From Macrocystis pyrifera (lineage: Eukaryota > Sar > Phaeophyceae > Laminariales > Laminariaceae): DNA of 64,000 nt. Positions within the stretch are counted from its first letter, which is position 1; each line of letters starts with the position of its first letter. A program made the position numbers and the translations under genes. The notes under the pieces are model-generated. The model was not told the DNA's origin. It made no database searches and saw nothing but the letters and a program-made list of their open reading frames with translations. The stretch is from positions 10,882,055 to 10,946,054 of the forward strand of contig JASSKH010000027.1 in assembly GCA_031763025.1 (NCBI GenBank). The letters run 5' to 3'. Positions 38,022 to 50,465 of this stretch are shown here, one piece after another.

Positions 38022-38492
38022 GTATGTATGTATGTATGTATGTATGTATGTATGTATGTATGTATGTGTATGTATGTATGTATGTATGTATGTATGTATG
38101 TATGTATGTATGTATGTATGTATGTATGTATGTATGTATGTATGTATGTATGTATGTATGTATGTATGTATGTATGTATGTATGTATGTATGTATGTATG
38201 TATGTATGTATGTATGTATGTATGTATGTATGTATGTATGTATGTATGTATGTATGTATGTATGTATGTATGTATGTATGTATGTATGTATGTATGTATG
38301 TATGTATGTATGTATGTATGTATGTATGTATGTATGTATGTATGTATGTATGTATGTATGTATGTATGTATGTATGTATGTATGTATGTATGTATGTATG
38401 TATGTATGTATGTATGTATGTATGTATGTATGTATGTATGTATGTATGTATGTATGTATGTATGTATGTATGTATGTATGTATGTATGTATG
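38022..38492. repeat. ATGT tetranucleotide microsatellite, about 471 bp
   Basis: About 117 repeats with one TATGTGTATG interruption near 38066. It is open in all three forward frames because the four-base unit contains no stop. Not a gene. Confidence 0.98.
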
Positions 38493-38965
38493 CCGCCCGC
38501 TACGCTCGCTCAGGAAGGAAACAACAAATTATGCGAAGCGGACAGAGGTCCATGATTGAATATTGTTTGTTTTATGGCCCCTGTAGTTAGCTGCAAACTG
38601 GCGACTTGATAATGCCAAGAGTCCCGCCGCCATGCTCCAGGAGAAAACAGCTCGGACGCCACATATGCTTCGCGTCGCGGGCGGTTTTCCGCTACTCTCG
38701 CTCACACGTCGTACATACGTACATACCCCAGGTAGGGTACTTACTTTCTTCTTTCGATATGCTCTGTGTCTGTGTACTCTTCGTATGTAGGAAAGATAAA
38801 GCACAGAACGGTACAGCAACACAGCAAAAGGAATGAAAATGAAACCGAAAATTTCTAAAAGAAATAAAATCCCCGTCCCCTTTCGTGTAATGATTTACTA
38901 CCTGAGTGGAACACCTTACACCAGTCAAAAAAAGAAAAAAAAATGAAAAAAAGAAAAAATCTTAC

Positions 38966-39144
38966 AGCAGAGCTTCTCTCTCAGCCTCGTACGCCGCCCG
39001 CCCCTCTCGCGACCATCTCGCCACCGATTCAGTCCGGGTAAAGCTTCCCTCCCTCTCTTCCACAGTGAGCCCCGTCGCCCGCCTCGCGTGAAGCCCGGTG
39101 CTCACCGTGGACCTCGACGCAAGCTCGACAATGTTGGTGCTCAT
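38966..39144 (-). CDS. candidate first exon of an unknown gene
   Basis: An ATG at 39144 opens a charged, GC-rich frame of 59 codons plus 2 bases (MSTNIVELASRSTVSTGLHA at the start; TRTESVARWSREGRAAYEAE near the end). It runs into a good splice donor, CT/GTAAGATT, at 38966. Beyond the donor the frame stops and the sequence turns A/T-rich. I could not identify a confident second exon toward the ATGT microsatellite. No family is recognised. Confidence 0.3.
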
Positions 39145-39625
39145 TCGGGGTACCTCCCTCTTGTGACTCTCAGCCCGGTCGCAAAAATAAGTACCGCTTG
39201 AACATCATTTTACAATCCCGAACGACCCTTAAATATTCGTACGTACTCTATCCAAAATCACAAATGGAGGCCAGACAGAGCCTATTGATGCATCCCTCGT
39301 GTCTCGAGGCACACGCGACGCCTAGGCACGAAAGCGGCGACCGCGCTCCTTGCAACTCCCCCTCTATATACTCGCCAGCATCCGCTGACACCCGCGACGG
39401 TGCCGGGTTCGCCCGCGCAACCGTGCTCGGAGTACACGCACGCACACGAAACGAAAGAAGAAAAAAGGGAAGAAGGACTGAAAGTACGACGCGAAATAAA
39501 TGGAGAAAACAAAGACTCGCTGGAACGGTCCGGCAAGTAATAAACGGAGGCGATTCCCAAGTGGGAGCTCTGAGAGGCCAGGGATGTACCAACCGAGCAC
39601 GCTCAGAGATTGAGATCTAAGTAAG

Positions 39626-39628
<3 letters not shown>
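39145..39628. other. no supported gene
   Basis: Sequence upstream of the candidate exon at 38966-39144. Overlapping frames of 78-140 codons on both strands show no motif or signal peptide. Confidence 0.35.
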
Positions 39629-39657
<29 letters not shown>

Positions 39658-39771
39658 TGTATGTATGTATGTATGTATGTATGTATGTATGTATGTATGT
39701 ATGTATGTATGTATGTATGTATGTATGTATGTATGTATGTATGTATGTATGTATGTATGTATGTATGTATG
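39629..39771. repeat. ATGT tetranucleotide microsatellite, about 143 bp
   Basis: About 36 uninterrupted repeats, followed directly by a T run (39773-39791). Confidence 0.98.
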
Positions 39772-40768
39772 ATTTTTTTTTTTTTTTTTTAGTCATCACT
39801 CTCACTTTCCAGCCCTACGTATATATGATATTTTGTCTCTTCAACGTACCAGCAATGTTTCAGAGCCCCCAGCTCATTTCGTACTATTGTTGATACACCG
39901 CGAGCGCGGGGAGCGCGGGGCTCGCGCGGGGCGGGTACAACGAAGCGTAACATACCTGTACTCTCCTCGCACATGCCGACAGACAGCCAGGCAGGAGGTG
40001 TCAGACATGTGTGTGTATACTCGCTAATGCATTGTTCGACGTCTGGAGCGTGGGGGTCTCATGTTGTCGTCATGTTCCTTGATGAATAACTCTCAACTCC
40101 AGGATCAGTTATTTCGGTCTGGATTATTAATGAGCCTACTATATGTATGGTGTGTTGTTCCGTAGTTCCTCTCCGGATACCAGGTACAAAGCAGTAGTAT
40201 GTAGGGGCCCAATGGGTCCACCCATCATTGTTTGGCGAACGCGAAAACGAACATACACGAACGAACGAACGTTGCATGCGGGAATATAGACAAACGAGTT
40301 GCCAAGTCTCTGTCGTTGTGTCCCATGCATGCGCGAATTGGCACGAAGTGAATGGTGAGGTGTTGCGGCTGGTCTACAATTTAAGGTCATCTTGCCATTA
40401 CCAAATGTAAGAACGCAGAACAACGCATATTATATAGCTATTATTATAGTACAAACGAACAGTAGTGAGAATATATATATAATATAATATATTTAATATT
40501 ATAATAAAATATGAGTTGGGACCGCGCATCATACAACAAAACTGGAGGATGAATATAGGTATTTACTAATACTACAACAACTAGCTGTTACAGCAGTAAT
40601 AATATGCTGCTGTGCGCATATAGCTATCATGTATAGGCCGTTGGGTATTGTCTGTCACATCTCCTATGTATACGGGGGAGCACGGTAGATACTGTTTTTT
40701 TCTTCTTTATCTTCGTTCTTGTTCCTTCCATTTTTTTTTCTTTTCGTTATCTCTCTTTCAACGTATTA

Positions 40769-40870
40769 TTTCGGGGGTCCATAGTTAATAGGACCTATGG
40801 TATAAATAAAAACCTATATTAAGTATTTTTACTAACAATATTTGGCCTTATTTTCTATGGTCCCCCGTAA
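40769..40870. mobile_element. MITE family, copy 4 (102 bp)
   Basis: The left end TTTCGGGGGTCCATAG and right end (CTATGGTCCCCCGTAA) are inverted, flanked by TA on both sides (40767-68, 40871-72). The interior matches copy 2 well. Non-coding. Confidence 0.8.
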
Positions 40871-41047
40871 TAGCGTATTTGTCGTGTGTCTGTCCTATAT
40901 ATATCCAGTGCGATGACAGGATATTGGCATCTATTCTCTCTAGGATTGACTGTTGAATCGGCACGGACACTGGTTGCTGTGCTGGATGTCGACGGGTAGA
41001 CACGAAGGTTTAGCACGGAGAACATGCTACTGCTGTCGGCTGTCATC

Positions 41048-41372
41048 GTGCCTACCAAAATCAAACACGTGGGTTCAATTAGCCACCGAGTGCACATCCC
41101 GGACGAGTACTCGAACGCGTACTCGTGGGGGCTTTTTCTTGCGTATACGACTTGAATACAGCGGAAAATATGCGGAGGAAAGCGCGAGAGCGCAATCTTT
41201 TCCGGCAAATTTCGATGAAAATGGACGAGCAGTGGGATTGCTGAACCCTACGCGCGATAAAAACGAAGGCACGGACCTGTGGGGAGATGGGAATACACCT
41301 ACCTGTGACCACGGCTTCTCCACAAGATCGTTGAGGGTGAAAACCTTCTACGAGTTGAGCTAAAAGTGATGC
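41048..41372 (+). mobile_element. tRNA-headed SINE, copy 2
   Basis: The body aligns with copies 1 and 3 through shared words such as GAAAATGGACGAGCAGTGGG and CCTGTGACCACGGCTTCTCC. The B-box region is degenerate (GGGTTCAATTAGC) and the A-box end is hardly recognisable, so this copy looks older. Confidence 0.65.
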
Positions 41373-43595
41373 TGAACGAACATACATATATAATACGAAT
41401 AGTATCATAGGTGTGGAGGCCAGCATACCGACCGGCAAGAAGCCCACTTGCTACTCTTTAGGCCAGCTGCTGCGCGCGGTGGGTATGTTTGAACTTGTGA
41501 TATTTTGTACACTAGCTTGCACGCCTGCCTGTGCACTGATTGTCTCAACATGCATACGCACGTTTTTTTTGTTGAAAATGGAGCGCGAGAGACTAGACTC
41601 TCGCAGTCGAGGTACTACTGTAAAAGGCAGCGTCGCGATTTCACGGGCTTTAGTTGGTACGAAGTTGGTAGGAAAAGCTCAAGCAGCGGGAGAGGTTGTA
41701 CATACCCCCAGCGACACAAGGCACAAAACGGAGGAACGCAAACCTCGGAGGAAACGAAAGAGATCGGACGGCAAAAAATCGCGTTTTGCCAAACAAATCC
41801 ATTAACAATGAACGATGATGTGGAAACACGTTCAAAAAGTCCACACATAGCAAGCAAGCGTCTTACAACACGCAACACCTCAAAATTCTTCTTGCCGTTT
41901 CACACAACATATAGGTGTACCAGAGGCACGCATGTGTGTGTATTTTCATCATACATCCTTGTGCGAGTATGTCTCGTAGTAGGGTTTAGTTTCGCGGCCA
42001 CCACGGGTTTCGTCTAAAACTACTCTTAATGTATGTACAAAACCTCCCCATCAACTACCAATGCTGTAACAAAGAACAAAAAATACAATAATACCTGGTA
42101 TACACGTAAAAACTGATACTAGGTAGCTGACAGACGAGCAATACACAACACCTTCCATTAAGCACACAGCAAGTGTGTGCGTTCTTCTTTCTACCAGTCG
42201 ACGTTCAGACAACAAATTCATCAATCATTCATGCATAACGAATCGTGCTTTAGATAGAGCATGCACCATAGAACGGCGGTTGGAACTGCATAACGCACAC
42301 CTACCTATGATATCGACCAGCGATGATATACTGCTGCTGTATATCTGGTTGATATCTTACATTTAATATCCTAATGACTTGTCGCACCAACCTGAGTACA
42401 GGTAAGAGGTGCCCAGAGGAGCAGGGAGGACACAACAAGCAGTTTGTTGTTGTTGTTGTTGTTGTAGACGCAGCCTATACGTTTACGGGCCAAGGCGGTC
42501 GAAGCGGGCAGAGACGCGGGATGGTTGCGGTCGAAGCTCGTTGTGAAATCAGAGTTTGGGGAGTCGTCGGAGTGATAAGTGATAAGTGAGGACGGTGTGT
42601 CGTGTCCGTAAGTTTGGGGGAGGAGCTGCTGCATATATAAAATTATACAGATTAAAAGGGTTTTCCTATTATTGGGTTTTCACCATGGCATCTATTTCTG
42701 ATGGATGTTATGATGGCAACAAAAGGAAACGGAACAACGTGAGAATATGATCAAATAATAATGTACATGGTGTTTAAATTTCAGGGAATGTTCTCCTAGA
42801 TGACCACCAGAAAGACGCCCAAACCCCAACCCCTGCAGACCAAAAAACAAAATATAGGAATATCAGTCCACTTCAGCAAACGAAACATTGTCCCCCCCCC
42901 TTCCCTCTTCTTTTCCTCTCCCTCCTACCAGGTACAGCAGCATACCTGATGCCAGGTGCCAGGTGCGAGGTATCTATATTCCCCCGTCCCTTTTTTGCGA
43001 ACTTAACATGTTATTATTAATAGATTCACTTTTTTTCAGTACGAAATGAGTTTTGCTGTCAACCATTTGCTTTTGTTTTGCTGCGACCCTTGAAGGTGAC
43101 ATTTTAGTCCCATAATATGAGAACTAATTTTACACTATTTTTTATATAAAAAGTTCATTATGTTTGGGGACGGGGTGATATTAATAACATATATATTCAA
43201 GATATAACATTAACTACTATTGTTAATATCAACTATTTTTTATAGGGCAGTACAACCGAAACTGGTATACTCGTACACTCCAGAAGCCATCAGACGATTG
43301 GGCAAAAACCCGTCGTCCCAATTTCTGAGGAATGATGGATGACAACTCACTCAAGTAGCAGTTGAAAAGTTTGACGTATCGATGCCTTTCAGACTGCTGT
43401 GCGAGGGGCGAGGCGTCAGCTCCGGATGGGCAGTCCAGGGGTCAGCTCCGGGTGGGCAGGTCAGAGGTCTGGGTGGGATCAGGGTGCCTAGCAGGTCCAA
43501 GGTTGTTGAAGAGGAGAGTTCTGTGGTGGCAAGCGTGTCTGTTTTACCTATCAATAATTTCAGCGCTTACCTTCGTTAATAGTATACCCTACACT
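41373..43595. other. no supported gene
   Basis: Frames at 41413-41805 and 41505-42017 overlap on the same strand in different frames and show no domain. A (GTT)n run sits at about 42441-42465. TACCAGGTA words occur at 42092 and 42926, the second embedded in a cluster of CAGGT words (TACCAGGTACAGCAGCATAC). Confidence 0.35.
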
Positions 43596-43910
43596 ATTTT
43601 CACTTTCACTTTTTCCAGCTTAGCTCGTAGGAGATTTTGCCCTCAGCGGTCTTCTTCTGGACAAGCCGTGGTCACAGGTGTCGTCCCTTCTCTCCCCCGG
43701 TACGTGCCTTCTTTTTTGCTGCGCATAGGGTTCAGCATTCCCACTGCTCGTCGATTTTCATCGAATGTAGCTAACTCACGCTTTCGCGCTTTCCGCTAAG
43801 AATCATTTTTTATGCAAGAAAAAGTCCTGACGAGCATGCACTCGGTGAGACTTGAGCCCACAAAATTGATCCTAGTAGGCACGCGGACCACTTACTAAGC
43901 CACCGGGGAC
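43596..43910 (-). mobile_element. tRNA-headed SINE, copy 3 (best preserved)
   Basis: On the minus strand it starts GTCCCCGGTGGCTTAGTAAG with an A-box-like TGGCTTAGTAAGTGG. A B-box-like GGGCTCAAGTCTC and CACCGAGTGCATGCTCGTC follow, then the shared body and a GAAAGTGAAAATAG tail. The tRNA-like head is clearest here. Confidence 0.75.
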
Positions 43911-44051
43911 GCATAGCAATATAGCAATGGTAGTATCTCTGTATCTCTTTGTCGAAGTTTCGTGCAGGGATGCGTGTAATTAATCGGAGAAAAAAATATG
44001 TATATTGTTTTTTTTCAAGAGAATTCTACAAAAAAATTAAAAAAAATCACA

Positions 44052-47000
44052 CGCTGGACAGTAGACAATGGCCCCTGCAATAGCAATATAATTTGGTGCA
44101 ATGGACGGGGTCTATTGTCGTCGGCAATTGTCTATCGATTGGCACGTTCCTCGACCCATTGTCATCGGTAATGTCTATCGATAGGTTGCGTCCCCAACAT
44201 ATTGTTCAGGCAGGAGTGTGCTCAAGTACCTGGGTTGAAAGCTATTGTCGCCGACAATGGCTATCGACGGATAGCTTGCAGAATCTACTGCGGCCCACAG
44301 CAGTGGCTATCGATGAACACATTTCTTGATCTATTGTGGCCGGGATTGGCTATCGATAGATGCATTTCTTAATCTATTTGTGACCGGCAATGTCTATCGA
44401 TAGATAAGTTTCTAAATATATTGTGACCAGCAATGGCTGTCGATAGATACACCTCTAATCTATTATTGTGGCCGGCAATTGCTATCGATGAACACCGTTG
44501 ATAATCGAATGTGGTGGACAATGCCTATCGATGGACACCATCACCCGCCTATTTCCACACCTACAACGCACTCTGATTTACAAAGCAACGCAATATTTTG
44601 TGCCGCAGCAATGTCATACTCATCTTGTGATCACCGTCAGTATGGAATGAGTGCATGGTGTATCGTGATGAGTAGCAATGTCGGTGCATGGCATAACGTG
44701 AAGGAGGGCTGCAACGTTGTGTGTCTCAACAAGGCAGTGGGCATCATGAGGGTTAAGTGTGTTGCAATGTCGGCTGTGTTGTTGTGGTTGGTACTATTTG
44801 TTAATTATAGTGATTCCTAATTGGTTACACTCTGTACGTGTAAGATATAGATGAGGTAAGAAGTGCATATACCCTGGACAATAGCAAGGAAATAGAACAT
44901 TGCCGCTACAGTAGCCCCGAAAAAGCTTGTGTCATTGGATATTGTTAACGACAATAGACTGGTAACGCTTTAACGATAGACATTGTGAACCAGAAAGGAC
45001 TAGGCTACTGTCTACCGATAGACACTGCTGGTAACCACAACGGACTAGCAACGCTGTTTATCGATAGATATTGTCAGGGAACAGCATATTTTCGGCATTG
45101 GAGACAAAATGCCTTTGCCACAAAAAAGTGTCACAAAGTTGTACAATGATGGTCATTGTCCTGAACAATAGATGTTGGGGAAGCAACCGTGATATATGTT
45201 GTTTGGGCAAGAGACTAGAAACGTTTGCCCATCGATGGCTATTGCTGCCAACAATTTATACGCAATTATTTTCATCAATAGTCATCGTCACCCACAATAG
45301 ACTGTTGGGCGTGTTTTCGCAGTAAACTATTACCCAAACGTTTTGTATACCGTGGAGTGATGCATGTCGATAGCCATTCTTGACGACCGCCGAAGCTTCT
45401 ATTTCCGCCAACCATTGGTACGCGATTGTGTCCAACAATGCCATCGCCACCCACAACAGACTGTTGGCCGGGCTCCGAAAAATATGAATCTAACTTATTT
45501 CATTTCAGTATGGGACTAAAACCTCGAGGTAAGAAACGGAAAGCTGATCGTTGCCTTGTCGAGGTGGTTTTATTTTAGTACGTACCTGGTATCCAGATTA
45601 TTTTTGACAGTGCAGTTAATATGAGACAACGTCAGGGTAATAAATCGAATTTATTTCCGAACAAAAAAAAAAACAAAAATAAAGATGACTAGCATCCAAA
45701 AAATTAACTCTTACCTGGTTTCAATATGAGACAAACAAACTCGAGATGAGAAGCGGGAAGCTTAGGTATTTCGGCATAAGGTGATTTTAGTTTACCACGT
45801 TGTAGTCAAAATGGACTTATTGTTAGATTGTAGGACAAAATAAGGGTATAAAATCGAATCAGTTTCCGAAACTACCAGCGCACACAAGTTGATGACAGTT
45901 ACCAGTATCTTGGTTCGCGAGTTTCTATTAATAGCGACATTTATTTATTATGATGTCTTGAAATGAGTGTGAGAGCGAATGGTCTCCACAACATGATGAC
46001 GTCGGTTCACATTACCACATACATACAGAACATGACATACATGGTACCTGATTGTGTTCCAAAAGATAAAATCTCATTCTCATCGGGAAGGCAGTTCTCA
46101 ATTAGGAAAATCGTGCGCGATTGTGTACAACAGTAATCATCGCCATCCACAATAGATTATTGGACGCGCTTCCAAAATAGTTCGTCTTTCTTTGTTTTCA
46201 TTTTGGGTGATTTCTCCTTTCGCCTCTGCTTTGAGTTCTGTATCTCCTTTAGACTCCCTTTTAGTGGTTGTTCTCAGCGAACACCCCCTCTTCGTAGTGT
46301 TTGAGTTTTATTACGAGGTGTGGGGGGATCTATAGCCTCATTTCTTTTGTTTCGAATAGCCGCATCTTCGACCACCTTTTCCCAGGTCGTTTGGGATGAG
46401 CTTTGTCATCATCCTCCGACCATCTTGTGGTTTGCATATACGACTATTCAGGGTGGGCTAATGTGATATGAGTAGAGCATTCATGGGCTATAGATATAGA
46501 TAATACGTTGCAGTCTTATAGTCTCACGAATAAGAGAATATTCCAAAGAATGGATTAACCCGGCGGATATTCCGTTAGTCGAGAGTAACGTTCTTTTAGG
46601 AGTGTTCCCTAGGGCGGATAGCCCGTTAGACGACAGTAATGTTCCTTGACGCAGATAGGACTACGAAGTGAGAAGTTCTTATATTAGCAGAAGAACGATC
46701 GGTAGCCATAGGAAAGTTCTGTAGGAGTACATCAGATAAGAGGAATTTAGGAGAGCTTGTGGCATGGGGTGGGACGAGTATATCTGGGCGTCGAGTCCCG
46801 GCCCCCTACCTCTCACTTCTCTACCAGAGCACCTCCTCAGCTCTCGCCATCAATAAGAAGATCTAAATCAGAAGAAGCGAAGCACTGCTTTCCAGCTGCC
46901 AGAACCACCTGCGTCCCTTACCACTACCCTTACCACTACCCTAGAGCGGCCTCCGCATCACACTCTTGCCTCGCGTGTATCGTGGGATGAGTATAAAATA

Positions 47001-47421
47001 TCCTCGAGATGGCTATCGATGGATAGCTTGTACAATCTATTATGGCCGGTAGAGGTCATCAATGGACATCTCGTACAATCTATTGTGGCCGGCAATGACC
47101 ATCGATAAATATATCGCACAATCTATTGTCGTCGGCAATGGCCGTCTATATACCTCTCGCACAATCTATTGTGGCCGGCAATGGTCAGCGACCGATATCT
47201 TGCACATTCTATTGTGGCCTGCAATGGCCATCGATGGACGAGAAGTGCACCATCTATTGTGTTAGACAATGCCTATCGATCGACAATATCACCAGTCTAT
47301 TGTCGCCGACAATATCTATCGATAGATATCTTCCACAATCTATTGTCGCAGACAATATACATCGATAGAGTCTCCCCCTCGTCTATTGTCGAAGCAATAG
47401 ACTGTTGTTGGGTCTATTGTC
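44052..47421. mobile_element. foldback-like element of ~43-bp repeats
   Basis: Degenerate units built on CTATCGATAGATA and CTATTGTGGCCGGCAATGG run left to right at 44052-44510 and again at 46990-47421. Inverted versions (ACAATAGAC ... ATCGATAGACATTGT) run through 44870-45480. The outer ends are inverted copies of each other (CTGGACAGTAGAC at 44054; its complement, as CTGGACAATAGAC, ends near 47421). Units near 44307, 44350, 44394, 44437 and 44482 are spaced 43-45 bp. No transposase was found. No target duplication was identified. Confidence 0.6.
45481..46989. other. interior of the foldback-like element; no gene
   Basis: Interior DNA without repeat units, apart from one inverted word near 46140. 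An imperfect tandem pair lies near 46560-46650 (GGATATTCCGTTAG, then GGATAGCCCGTTAG). The GACTATTCAGGGTGGGCTA word near 46442 resembles one near 14700. These suggest another, nested repeat. Confidence 0.4.
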
Positions 47422-47538
47422 CAGAGTGTGGTCGATTACGCGTTACACGTTCGTTCGCGTTCGCATATTGAAAAGACGTTGAAAAAAAAGACGGAGGAAA
47501 AATCCTCCATATAGTGAGGAAACCCCTTCCCTTCATAA

Positions 47539-47772
47539 TTGCAAAATATACTATTAATAATAATCGCTTTGTTTACGCTTGCCATGGGCATGGAGCAGGC
47601 GCGCAAGATGGTCTTCGTGATATCTAACATGAAGCTCCAGACCAAGATATACAGCGGACGGCCTTCCGTTGCTTGGAACAAGGATTCTATACAGTCGGAT
47701 GACTTCCGCGGGAGTGGGGAAGTTTTCTCGGACTCAGACCTAAGAGTCATACCTGGATTATTAGGACGTTGA
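47539..47772 (+). CDS. weak hypothetical ORF (77 codons)
   Basis: From MGMEQARKMVFVISNMKLQT onward the frame has balanced, protein-like composition (61 residues or so) and ends in a stop. It resembles no family I know. It could be an exon or a scrap of a transposon adjoining the foldback element. Position and short length make it doubtful. Confidence 0.2.
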   Translation: MQNILLIIIALFTLAMGMEQARKMVFVISNMKLQTKIYSGRPSVAWNKDSIQSDDFRGSGEVFSDSDLRVIPGLLGR

Positions 47773-48569
47773 CGCTATGATAAGTTGCACTCACTCGCGT
47801 TTTTTGTTTTGGATTAGGGGCTAGTGTGCAACATGTAAGGACGCCGCCTATACACTGGCAGCATGGCTGGTTGCTTATTAGGTCGAAGTAGAGTGCAATA
47901 CTGTACGAGTGATGTGTACCTTTCTTTGAAGCTAAGACTTACTACTTTGTACCTAATTGACTTTTTTCCGGAATATTTTCTCTTCTCTTCCGGCCGCGAG
48001 TCTTCTCTCGGACTCTGGGCTGCGTGGAACACAGGGAGCCCGCGTGTACACCACGGCGCAAACGTGAGCCCCGGCCGAGGTCCGTGGCGCGTGCTCTAGG
48101 CCTCCGAAGTCGAGAATTCTGGCAAACAACTACGGGGAGTCATTCCGACCTGCTAGAGCCAAGCAGGACAATGGAGACCCCACAAGTTTCAAGATTTTTT
48201 TGTCTGTGCTGCTGGCTGCTGCTGTATCATGGCTGACCACACCGTCCCTTGAGCTCTCTACAGAGGCAGCCACGGCATAGCAACAGTCGTTCATCAAGCT
48301 CTTCTTTTTGTGGCGGCCATGTATACGCATTTCACATTTCTTTTCACAGCTGCTCTTTTTGCTATTAATGATTAAAGGGACGCTGGCACGCTCAGGAATG
48401 CGTCAAGCACCCGCGCGTAGGCGTTTCGGCAGCATGTACGTACGACTTGGAATTAGAGTGAGGGATTCGCAATCAAGGTCCGTATTTCGTAGTTAGTTGT
48501 AGAACAGTTGATACAAACTTACAAGAATCCTGAGCTTTTTAGCAAGGCCCATCACAGTGACTGAGAATC
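47773..48569. other. no supported gene
   Basis: Nothing beyond short frames without motif on either strand. Confidence 0.35.
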
Positions 48570-48975
48570 GTGACGGGACGAGACGGGACACATTTGACTC
48601 GTTTGGCGAGAGGAAAAAATGAAAACGGGATGGGACGGGACGGTAAAATGAGGACATAAAAAGTTGGCGGGACGGTACGGGACAGCGGGTGCATACTTTC
48701 TCGAGAGGATGGGACGGTAAAAGTTAAAGGGGCAGATGTTCACGACGGGACGGGACGGTAAACACTTTTTCTCTCGGCCGGACGGGACAGTAAATATCCT
48801 TTTCCTCGGCGGGACGGGACGGTAAATACTTTTTTCCTCGGCGGGACGGGACGGTTATTATTTTTTCCCACGGCGGGACGGGACGGTAACTTTCTTTTTT
48901 CTTCGGCGGGGCGGGACGGTAAATATTTTCTTCTCGGCTGAACGGGACGGTAAATATATTTTTCTTCTTTCCCGC
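48570..48975. repeat. GGGACGGGACGGTAAA minisatellite, array 1
   Basis: About 10-11 units of 30-38 bp, each with (C)GGGACGGGACGGTAAA followed by a T-rich spacer and CTCGGC. The minus-strand frame across it reads as Pro/Ser/Arg repeats and is not evidence of a gene. A related array lies at 50466-50712. Confidence 0.85.
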
Positions 48976-50465
48976 CGCAAGGTCGGCGCGGTTATACGTG
49001 AAGAATTTCCCGCACACTGCTGGTTCCGCGAAGGGAGCCGTCCCGACGCACACGTCTTCTTCTCGGCCCTCAGCCCAAGCCCCGAGAGGTGCTGCCACTA
49101 CTAGTACACGGGCGACGTCTTCTGATTTCTTCCCATCCCTGCCCCAAGCACTGTTGTTGCGTTGCCAGCTCATGGTGGCTGTTCTGATGGTTATGCTTGC
49201 GCTGTGATACTGGTGGGTGTGGAGGTGGAGGTGGTGGAGGCGGTGGCGGCGGCGGTGGTGATCCTACTGCCGCTGCTGATCGATTGATCCGGCCCTTCCA
49301 TGGCGTCCGTGCCGGTCACACCAAAGATGTTAGGAGACAGCACTCCTACCTCTTGACAGACTGCAACTTTGCATTGACATGCTTTGACTGACACCAAACT
49401 ACTAGGTTTTAATGTCTAACACTCGGCTCTACATCCTTGTGACAGCGCATGTTTTGCGTCCCGCTTGATGACATGTCTCCTGGCATCTTCTTGGGCCACA
49501 CCAGTACTGGTGTGGCCGTGAGTTGAGTGGTCTCTGTGCGGTTTGTGCGTGGTGGGAAGCCTGTGGCAGGTGTTGCGTTATGATACTGCCTTCAGTTGCG
49601 TGTGGAAGTATGAAGTAGGAAGATTCATTAAAAAAAATGAAGAGAAAAAACAACACCACCAGGTATACCATTTACTACTTGGTAGTAATTTCGTTTTTTT
49701 CGTAGGTCGTGATACATTTTACTTACCTTCATCTGAAAGTATATAAAAACAAATCATCATCCAGCTGCTGATCATCAACAACAGCACAGCTTTGTTTGCA
49801 AAAAAAAAAAATGAAGTAAATGTGGTGCGGAGCAATTAATTTCATACCAGGTATTATATAAGATTAAGACGATGAAAATACGTCAGCTGCGAGTTCGACT
49901 GGTAGTTGATAGCCAAGTTTGCAAGCTGAGTAATACGCCTATTCAGTATGCGAGTCTCAGGTCGTTACTCTACCGTCAGTGGTTCATCCGCTATCGTGGA
50001 TATTGACTCTTGTACTAAAAGTGGCACAGATCTGGTAGATCTGATGATAGTTGAGGCGGGGAATCACCAGCCTCCATCACCAAGAGTAATTGCTGATGAC
50101 TACTGTCATGTGAGATGACTTGTGTCATGCTTCATGATCACTTCCGCTCGACCCACCGTGCCGAGTATCACCGATACCTGGCGTGTCCTCCACGCTACAC
50201 CCTACACGAAGAGAAGCTTGCTGCAGACCCAGGTCGAACCTGAGATACACCCATCTCACACTACTACTGTTCTATATTTCATTTATACTATGGGAGGTTG
50301 TGCACAGTTTATGATGACACATGCATTTATATAGGAATTACCATTGAAGTTTGGTACAACTCGAAATTTCTTGATTAAATTCGTAATTTGTGGTGGAAAT
50401 GGATGGGAACAGACGACCACGAATCTTTCTTGTAGGGGAAGAGGCAAGTTATGTCCGCCGGAGGC
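48976..50465. other. no supported gene between minisatellite arrays
   Basis: It holds a GGT/GGC trinucleotide-rich stretch (about 49207-49262). It also holds a segment at 49877-49955 (TACGTCAGCTGCGAGTTCGA ...) that recurs in diverged form at 52161-52235. No coding exon was recognised. Confidence 0.4.

Noticed and set aside
38006..38590. Long open frames reading Met-Tyr-Val-Cys repeats
   Set aside because: They are produced entirely by the ATGT microsatellite, which has no stop in any forward frame.
48724..49173. 149-codon minus-strand Pro/Ser/Arg-rich frame
   Set aside because: It is the translation of the GGGACGGGACGG minisatellite.
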